Below, one piece after another: positions 1 through 4,796 of a stretch of DNA of 5,961 nt. Numbering within the stretch: the first letter of the stretch is position 1; every line of letters begins with the position of its first letter. A program made the translations under genes and the position numbers. The stretch is taken from contig CAMPIY010000112.1 of NCBI GenBank assembly GCA_946886645.1, positions 1-5,961 of the forward strand, read 5' to 3'. Under the pieces are notes generated by a model that made no database searches, was not told the DNA's origin, and was given only the letters and a program-made list of their open reading frames with translations. This stretch comes from an uncultured Sphingomonas sp. (lineage in GTDB: Bacteria > Pseudomonadota > Alphaproteobacteria > Sphingomonadales > Sphingomonadaceae).

Positions 1-54
1 ATCGATCGGACGGGCGGCTGCGGACGCAGCCAGCGGCCATTCCACGGGCATCAT
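1..54 (-). CDS. N-terminal 18 codons of a gene running off the left edge, product unknown
   Basis: The reverse strand opens with two in-frame ATG codons (54-52 and 51-49) and reads MMPVEWPLAASAAARPID without a stop to the first base of the window. A GAGGG element (63-59) lies 4 nt before the first ATG and 7 nt before the second, so the second spacing is the more usual. The candidate begins 35 bp after the stop of the upstream minus-strand gene (90-1289) in the same direction, so the two may form one transcript. Eighteen residues are too few to name a family. Reading this as a real gene start is an inference from the ribosome binding site, the open frame and the spacing. Confidence 0.5.
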   Translation of the reverse strand, partial: MMPVEWPLAASAAARPID

Positions 55-58
55 GCCG

Positions 59-63
59 CCCTC
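59..63 (-). promoter_or_regulatory. Ribosome binding site for the left-edge gene
   Basis: GAGGG on the reverse strand, within TGAGGGCGG, sits 4 nt before ATG 54-52 and 7 nt before ATG 51-49. It is the main reason for believing that a gene starts here. Confidence 0.5.
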
Positions 64-89
64 ATAAAACAGATGGGGTTAACGGCGGG

Positions 90-1289
90 TCAATTACGAT
101 CGCCGGTATCGAGGCGATGGCGCATGTGCTGGACGGTGAAAAAGCTGATCGCCGCATAGAGCGCGGCCAGGCCAAGATAGGCGCTCCACCAGCCGCCGAT
201 GGCGAAGGGAATCGCCAGCCAGATCGCCGTCCGGCGCGACAGCAGCCACTGCCCCTTGGGAACCGACGATTCCTGGCGCTCGATCCGCGCCGCTTCGGCG
301 AAGGCGGCCGCCGCAAGCGCGGCCACCACCGCGCCCCAGCCCGAGCCATGGCGCGCCTCGAACCAGCCCAGCGCGAGCAACGCCAACCCCGATGCGGGCC
401 ACAGCAGGCGCCGCGACAGCATCGACCGGCCGAGCGGCTTCAGCCGCAGCGTCGCCAGCCGTTGCGCCACAAGGTCCAGCGGAGTCGACAAGACGAGCAG
501 CGCCACGGCCGCCCAATCCCATCCCCGGCTGAAGCAGAACGCCGCCGCTACGGTCATGCCCAGCGCCGCCTGGACCAGCCAGGACGGCTTGATCCCCGTC
601 TCCATCAGCTTCTCGGTCGCGACCTCTTCGACGACCGGTAGCAGATAGCGGCTGACCGCATCCTCGCGCGCGGTTCGCGACGCCACCAATAGCCGCCGCT
701 CATAGCCGGCCATCGCCTCCTCGCCCGACGCCAGGAACGGCCCGCGTCCATCGGACGTCGCCGACGGGATCAGCCGCGCCCCGGCCTGAATCGCGCGCCT
801 CAGCAAGGTCGATTGCAGATCCCAGTCGCCCAGCATTGCGGCGGTAGCGCCGAGCATTGCCGCATCGACCTTGGCGACCCCCGCCCAGCGATGGTTTCCG
901 TCGATCCGCTCAAACCCTTGATGCGTCTCGTCGTCGGCGACCGTCAGGACGGCGCTTTCGCCCTCCTCGATCAGCCGCCCGAGATCCTCCATGTCCGGCG
1001 CGATTCCATCCGCCAGCATGATGAGCTGGCTTCCGGCCTCGAACCGGCTGGCCGCCTCGCTTCCCTCGCTGACCGGAATGACCGCGATTCCTTCGCTTCG
1101 CAGCCGCTCGAACGCCTCGTTTAGCGCGAGGGGCACGCGCTCTACCAGCACGACCAGCGGCGCGGCTCCCGCCGCCGCGAGGCAACGTGCCTGATATTCG
1201 AGCAAACTTCGCCCGGCGAGCGGGAGCAGGGCCCTGAGCCCTCCCGCATCGTCTTCCTGATAGGCACCGATAAGGGCGCCGAGCGCCAT
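90..1289 (-). CDS. Inner-membrane fusion protein: NTP-transferase-like domain plus degenerate CDP-alcohol phosphatidyltransferase-like domain
   Basis: The protein has 399 residues. Residues 1-180 look like a GT-A/MobA-type nucleotidyltransferase fold: GGLRALLPLAGRSLLEYQ at 16-33, strands at 45-50 (VVLVE) and 89-95 (LIMLADG), and AVLTVADD at 113-120. The usual GxGTR...PK nucleotide-binding signature is missing. From about 210, DAVSRYLLPVV and TGIKPSW resemble the entry to the CDP-alcohol phosphatidyltransferase domain in bifunctional inositol-phosphate cytidylyltransferase/synthase proteins. Hydrophobic helices follow at roughly 237-255, 257-275, 296-313, 316-333 and 354-386. Where such enzymes carry DGxxAR...GxxxDxxxD, this protein reads LDLVAQR (271-277), then PLG, with no later aspartates. 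ATG 1289 was chosen because GGGGA lies 5 nt upstream; a TTG at 1397 and an ATG at 1334 are poorer. It is divergent from the coiled-coil operon. The architecture is moderately supported; catalytic function is doubtful. Confidence 0.8.
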   Translation of the reverse strand: MALGALIGAYQEDDAGGLRALLPLAGRSLLEYQARCLAAAGAAPLVVLVERVPLALNEAFERLRSEGIAVIPVSEGSEAASRFEAGSQLIMLADGIAPDMEDLGRLIEEGESAVLTVADDETHQGFERIDGNHRWAGVAKVDAAMLGATAAMLGDWDLQSTLLRRAIQAGARLIPSATSDGRGPFLASGEEAMAGYERRLLVASRTAREDAVSRYLLPVVEEVATEKLMETGIKPSWLVQAALGMTVAAAFCFSRGWDWAAVALLVLSTPLDLVAQRLATLRLKPLGRSMLSRRLLWPASGLALLALGWFEARHGSGWGAVVAALAAAAFAEAARIERQESSVPKGQWLLSRRTAIWLAIPFAIGGWWSAYLGLAALYAAISFFTVQHMRHRLDTGDRN

Positions 1290-1294
1290 CGCTT

Positions 1295-1299
1295 TCCCC
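1295..1299 (-). promoter_or_regulatory. Ribosome binding site that sets the start at 1289
   Basis: On the reverse strand GGGGA, within CGGGGAAAGCG, ends 5 nt before ATG 1289-1287. The upstream in-frame candidates (ATG 1334, TTG 1397) have no comparable element, so this site decides the start of the fusion membrane protein. Confidence 0.6.
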
Positions 1300-1345
1300 G
1301 CGTGAATCCGATTTCCCCCTGAGCGACCCGACATAGGGCAGTCCG

Positions 1346-1394
1346 ACCGGAAATTTCCACCCCGCTGAGGTCCTTTGTCGCTTTCCACCGGAAA
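1346..1394. repeat. Repeated ACCGGAAA / TTTCCACC elements with a 10-bp palindrome, possible operator
   Basis: ACCGGAAA occurs at 1346-1353 and again at 1387-1394. TTTCCACC occurs at 1354-1361 and again at 1382-1389. The first copies abut to make the perfect palindrome GGAAATTTCC (1349-1358). The second copies overlap in the opposite order to give TTTCC-ACC-GGAAA. Paired inverted half-sites between divergent promoters are typical of a dimeric regulator's operators, but no regulator is encoded here, so that role is inferred. Confidence 0.45.
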
Positions 1395-1400
1395 CAAAGG
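1372..1400 (+). promoter_or_regulatory. Bulged stem-loop over the leader of the coiled-coil gene
   Basis: CCTTTG (1372-1377) pairs with CAAAGG (1395-1400), and inside it TTTCC (1382-1386) pairs with GGAAA (1390-1394). This gives 11 base pairs, a 3-nt loop (ACC) and a 4-nt bulge on the left arm (1378-1381). The right arm contains the only strong Shine-Dalgarno-like sequence, AAAGGTGG (1396-1403), ahead of ATG 1418. If transcription starts upstream of 1372, the hairpin would hide it. There is no U-tract, so this is not a classical terminator. Confidence 0.4.
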
Positions 1401-1417
1401 TGGTAAACTCGCCGATC

Positions 1418-3727
1418 ATGAGCATCAGCCCGCACCGCGCGCCAAGCGACCCAGTCCCTTCGACCGTGGAGGAAAGCTACCCGGTTTACGAAGGCTATGG
1501 CCAAGAGCCACAATTCGATCAGCTGAGCTGGGCAGCCGCGCGCGACGAGGAAGAAGTCGCCAGCGCCGGTGGCCGGATGGTGCTCGGTTGGGCGCTCGGC
1601 GTTCTGGCGCTCGCCTGGACCGCTTACACGGCCTGGTCCGCGGGACGCTCATTGGCGGATCAGCCGCTGTCGAGTCCTCAGATTGCCCAATGGGTCGCGA
1701 TTCTTGCCGGACCGCTCGCGCTGATGGGGCTGGTGTGGCTGATGTTCGGCCGCACGCGGCGCAAGGAAGCCGAGTATTTCACGCGGTCGGTGGTCGCCAT
1801 GCGAACCGAAGCGCGGGCATTGCAGGACGTGCTCGGCGCCCTCTCGCGCCAGATCAACGAGAATCATGCGGCGCTTGGCGTCATGGCCGGCGACCTGATG
1901 GGCCTTGGCGACCAGGCCGCGAGCCGGCTCGGCGCCATTACAAGCGACCTCAACGCCGGTTCGCGGACGCTGGCGGAACATGGCGCGGCGCTCGACCGGG
2001 CAGCGGAGGCGGCGCGGACGGACATTGGCGTCCTTCTGTCCGACCTGCCGCAGGCCGAAGATAGTGCGCGGCGCATGGCCGAGACGCTTCGCGAGGCCGG
2101 TCGGGCCGCGACCGAGCAGGCGGCAGGCTTCGAACAACAAGTCGGCCGGCTCGCCACCCAGGCCCAACAGGCCGATGCCACCGTTCATGAGGCTTCGGAG
2201 CGGCTGCTTGCCAACCTCACCCACATCGAGAGCGCGGGCGCGGCAGCGGCGCTTCGTGTGTCCGATGCAGGAACCGAGACCGGCTCGATGGTCGATGCCC
2301 TCCTCGCCCGGTCGGCGGAAGCGTTGGCCGAAATCCGCGGAGGCATCGACACGCAGGCGGCGGCGGTTGCCGCGCTGGTCGCGCAGAGCCAGGCCGGTAT
2401 CGGCCGCGCCGGAATCGACGCGTCGGAAATGCTCGGCGAGCGGCTGGCCAGCGCAGGATCGGCGCTTGACGGGCTTAGCTCGCGGATCGCCGAGCAGGAG
2501 CGTTCGTCGCAGCGGCTGATGGCGGACCTGGATACCGGCCTCGCAGCCCTCGACGAGCGATTCCTCGACCTCGCCCGGTCGGGCGATGAGCGCGCCAACC
2601 ATGTGCAGACTGCCTTGTCGCGCCTTCGCGGCGAGCTGGAATCCCTGTCGTCCGCGACGGCGTCGCAAGACAGCAGCATTGAGGGACTTGCCCAACGCAC
2701 TGTCCAGTTGCGCGAGGGAGTCGACCAGCTTGGCCTCGTCCTCCAGGGCGAAATGGCGACAATGTTGGGCGAGGCGGAATCGGGCGCGGCTCGCCTGCTT
2801 GCTTCGGCCGAGGCGGCTCGGCCGCATGTGGATTCGATGCGCGATGCTGCGGTCGAGGCCGCCAGCCGGATCGAAGCCGGCGCCTCGAACGTCGGGGAGC
2901 AGCAGGATCGCCTCGCGGCGCTGATGACCTCGGTCGACCTGGGTGTCAGCCAGGCCGAGCAAAGGCTCGCCGAGCTTAGCGCCGCCATCGCTGCGGCGGG
3001 CGATGAGGCGACGCGCCTGTCCGGCGAGACCGGCCCCGCGCTGGTTGCCGCGCTGGTGCAGGTGCGCGAAGCCGCGAGCCATGCCGCGGAACGCGCCCGC
3101 GAGGCTATCGCCAAGGTTATTCCCGAAAGCGCCGGAGAGCTTAGCGAAAAGACGCGCACAGCGCTCGAAGCTGCGGTCCGGGAGGGCGTGGAATCGAAGC
3201 TGGTCGAACTCGACCAGGTGGCGACCCGAGCGGTCGAAACCGCGCGCGAGGCGTCCGACCGGCTCACCGCCCAGATGCTGTCGATCGGCCAGAGCGCGTC
3301 GGCGCTGGAAGCCCATATCGAACGCAGCCGGGAGGCGCAGCGCAAGGACAGCGGCGAGGAATTCGCCCGCCGCGTTTCGCTGCTGATGGATTCGATGAAT
3401 TCCGCCTCGATCGACGTCCAGAAGATCCTCAGCGACGAAGTCGACGACAAGGCGTGGAACAATTACCTGAAGGGCAACCGCGGGGTATTCACCCGCCGCG
3501 CCGTCCGGCTCATCGGCGGCACGGAAACCAAGGCGATCGCGGCGCAATATGACAGCGATCCGGAATTCCAGGACGCCGTCAATCGCTACGTCCATGACTT
3601 CGAGGCGATGCTCCGGCGCGTGCTGGCCGAACGCGACGGCGGAATGATCGCCGTGACGCTCTTGTCTTCCGACATGGGCAAGCTGTACGCAGCGCTCGCA
3701 CAGACCATCAAACGACTGCGGACCTGA
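1418..3727 (+). CDS. Inner-membrane long coiled-coil protein with TipN-like architecture
   Basis: The protein has 769 residues. An acidic N-terminal region (1-50) precedes two membrane helices at about 54-75 and 89-111, separated by a short loop. The RTRRK run after helix 2 places the long C-terminal part in the cytoplasm. Residues 120-645 are almost continuous Ala/Glu/Arg/Leu-rich helix of coiled-coil type, with no cysteine and no tryptophan. A different, compact C-terminal domain (about 645-769) contains KAWNNYLKGNRGVFTRRAVR, with the tryptophan at 680. Two N-terminal helices plus a very long coiled coil is the layout of Caulobacter TipN, the new-pole landmark; I infer resemblance, not proven orthology. 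It lacks the chemoreceptor signalling-tip motif. The start is uncertain: GTG 1400 would add six residues, and AAAGGTGG lies 14 nt before ATG 1418, longer than usual. The next gene begins 2 bp after its stop. Confidence 0.88.
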   Translation: MSISPHRAPSDPVPSTVEESYPVYEGYGQEPQFDQLSWAAARDEEEVASAGGRMVLGWALGVLALAWTAYTAWSAGRSLADQPLSSPQIAQWVAILAGPLALMGLVWLMFGRTRRKEAEYFTRSVVAMRTEARALQDVLGALSRQINENHAALGVMAGDLMGLGDQAASRLGAITSDLNAGSRTLAEHGAALDRAAEAARTDIGVLLSDLPQAEDSARRMAETLREAGRAATEQAAGFEQQVGRLATQAQQADATVHEASERLLANLTHIESAGAAAALRVSDAGTETGSMVDALLARSAEALAEIRGGIDTQAAAVAALVAQSQAGIGRAGIDASEMLGERLASAGSALDGLSSRIAEQERSSQRLMADLDTGLAALDERFLDLARSGDERANHVQTALSRLRGELESLSSATASQDSSIEGLAQRTVQLREGVDQLGLVLQGEMATMLGEAESGAARLLASAEAARPHVDSMRDAAVEAASRIEAGASNVGEQQDRLAALMTSVDLGVSQAEQRLAELSAAIAAAGDEATRLSGETGPALVAALVQVREAASHAAERAREAIAKVIPESAGELSEKTRTALEAAVREGVESKLVELDQVATRAVETAREASDRLTAQMLSIGQSASALEAHIERSREAQRKDSGEEFARRVSLLMDSMNSASIDVQKILSDEVDDKAWNNYLKGNRGVFTRRAVRLIGGTETKAIAAQYDSDPEFQDAVNRYVHDFEAMLRRVLAERDGGMIAVTLLSSDMGKLYAALAQTIKRLRT

Positions 3728-3729
3728 TC

Positions 3730-4527
3730 ATGCTCAAAGGATTGTTTTCGAAAGGTGGGGCTTCCACCGAGGGGGCCGCGACGCCCGAGCAGGCGGATCC
3801 GGCGCGGCCGCGCAACTATACCGTCGGCTGGTTTCTCCAGAAGGACAAGACGAGCATCATCTATGATGCGCCCAAGGTGGTCCGCCAGGAAATCACCAAG
3901 AATTCGAGCGCCAAGTCGGTCACGCAATGTCCGGCCGTGCTCGATTTCGACAAGCGCTACTTCGTGGTCAATTCGCCGATCGACCTGCACATGCATTGGG
4001 AGGTCAAGGACGGCAAACGCAACATCGTGAACATGTTGTGGGAGAAAAGCCCGATCCGTCCCGAGGCGCTCGCGCAGATGGTCGTCATCCAGCCGCATGA
4101 GGAATGGCGCCACCCCGAACGGCCCGTCCTGCAGATGCTGACGCCCTATATCTTCGTGTCCGACGATCCGGTCTATATCAACCAGTTGCCGCCATTTCTT
4201 AACTATGGGCCGAACTTTCGGCCGGGCGTTCAGATCAACGGGCGCTTCCCGATCGACATCTGGCCGCGCGCGCTCCAGTGGGCGTTCGAGTGGCACGACA
4301 TCAGCAAGGACCTGATCCTGAAGCGTGGCGAGCCGCTATTCTATGTGACGTTCGAGGGCCCCGACCCCTCGGCCTCCGTCCGATTGATCGAGGCGAAGAA
4401 GACGCCAGAGCTGGAAACCTATGTTTCCTCCATCACCGGCGTGACGGAGTGGGTGACCCAGACCTATTCGCTGTTCAAGACGGCCCGCGAACGGCGTCCG
4501 GCCCGGCTCCTTTATCCAAAGGATTGA
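3730..4527 (+). CDS. Uncharacterised 265-residue soluble protein, operon partner of the coiled-coil protein
   Basis: I do not recognise this family with confidence. The first 28 residues (after MLKGLFSKGG) are low-complexity and probably flexible. A folded domain follows, rich in Trp, Tyr, Phe and Pro, with notable segments TQCPAVLDFDKRYFVV (65-80), SPIDLHMHW (82-90), LTPYIFVSDDPVYINQLPPF (137-156), GRFPIDIWPRALQWAFEWHD (171-190) and LKRGEPLFYVTFEGP (197-211). There is no signal peptide or membrane helix. From memory only, the CPAVLD ... TPYI ... KRGEPLF order recalls uncharacterised proteins of similar size in tailed phages and bacteria. ATG 3730 lies 2 bp after the upstream stop with no strong Shine-Dalgarno, so translation is probably coupled to the coiled-coil gene and the two products plausibly act together. 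Its composition matches its neighbours, so nothing marks it as a recent import. Confidence 0.87.
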   Translation: MLKGLFSKGGASTEGAATPEQADPARPRNYTVGWFLQKDKTSIIYDAPKVVRQEITKNSSAKSVTQCPAVLDFDKRYFVVNSPIDLHMHWEVKDGKRNIVNMLWEKSPIRPEALAQMVVIQPHEEWRHPERPVLQMLTPYIFVSDDPVYINQLPPFLNYGPNFRPGVQINGRFPIDIWPRALQWAFEWHDISKDLILKRGEPLFYVTFEGPDPSASVRLIEAKKTPELETYVSSITGVTEWVTQTYSLFKTARERRPARLLYPKD

Positions 4528-4535
4528 GTCGGCTG

Positions 4536-4796
4536 CTAATTGTAGAAGTCGAGATCGTCGGTCGTAATCCAGCCGAACTGATAATTGGCGGCGTAGAGTG
4601 CCGTCAGGAGTGCGGCGACGGCGGCTGCTCGTATCAGATGCTTGGGCAGGTCGAAGCGGTGGGGGGCGCTGTCCGCCTGTCCGGGCACCCGCTCCTCCCC
4701 GAGATCTTCATGGGTCTTCACGCCGAAGGGAAGCGTCACGAAGGCGGAAAAGCAGAAGATCAGGAAGTAGATCGCCAGGACCGACGTCCATTTCAT
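4536..4796 (-). CDS. DUF1467 family two-helix membrane protein
   Basis: The 86-residue product begins MKWTSVLAIYFLIFCFSAF, giving a first membrane helix at about 4-21. The family hallmark follows: LPFGVKT (22-28), an acidic stretch, then VPGQADSAP (37-45). A second helix lies at about 53-73. DUF1467 proteins are small, of unknown function and common in alphaproteobacteria. The ATG at 4796-4794 overlaps the RNase J stop codon (4795-4793) as ATGA, a classic translational-coupling arrangement. An upstream in-frame start at 4847 would add 17 polar residues, would lie inside the RNase J gene and would spoil the family's usual N-terminus, so it was rejected. The TAG stop lies 8 bp from the stop of the convergent plus-strand gene, leaving no room for a dedicated terminator between them. 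Confidence 0.93.
   Translation of the reverse strand: MKWTSVLAIYFLIFCFSAFVTLPFGVKTHEDLGEERVPGQADSAPHRFDLPKHLIRAAAVAALLTALYAANYQFGWITTDDLDFYN

Larger units (their letters stand above)
1290..1417. promoter_or_regulatory. Divergent intergenic control region
   Basis: This 128-bp stretch separates the starts of two divergent genes (1289 minus, 1418 plus) and must contain at least the promoter for each, unless either is transcribed from within the other. I see no convincing -35/-10 pair. It does hold several TTTCC or GGAAA copies (1293-1297, 1312-1316, 1349-1358, 1382-1394), a perfect palindrome and a stem-loop, listed separately. It also contains one GANTC site (GAATC, 1304-1308), the CcrM methylation sequence of alphaproteobacteria. 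That motif is common by chance and occurs elsewhere in the window. Confidence 0.6.

Noticed and set aside
1304..1308. GANTC (CcrM/GcrA) site as evidence of cell-cycle control
   Set aside because: A four-base specificity occurs often by chance and other copies lie inside genes (for example 1086-1090), so one intergenic copy is not informative.
1290..1397. Extending the fusion membrane protein upstream to TTG 1397 or ATG 1334
   Set aside because: ATG 1289 has GGGGA at 5-nt spacing and immediately begins the hydrophobic first strand of the domain. The extension reads as polar, non-domain sequence and would cover the divergent control region.
1372..1400. Rho-independent terminator
   Set aside because: The stem is followed by GGTGGTAAACTC rather than a T-run, and it sits in front of a gene rather than behind one.
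2185..3462. A 425-codon reverse-strand frame rich in Ser, Ala and Arg
   Set aside because: The low-complexity composition mirrors the opposite strand's codons. It lies entirely inside the coiled-coil gene and has no family-like motif.
1649..3595. A 648-codon open frame on the reverse strand inside the coiled-coil gene
   Set aside because: It is a shadow frame produced by high GC and Ala/Arg-rich coding on the plus strand. Its translation is Arg-rich without a recognisable domain, whereas the plus-strand product has clear membrane helices and coiled coil.
1418..3727. Chemoreceptor (methyl-accepting protein) identity for the coiled-coil protein
   Set aside because: There are two N-terminal helices and a cytoplasmic coil, but no conserved signalling hairpin tip motif, no HAMP domain and no sizeable periplasmic sensor domain.
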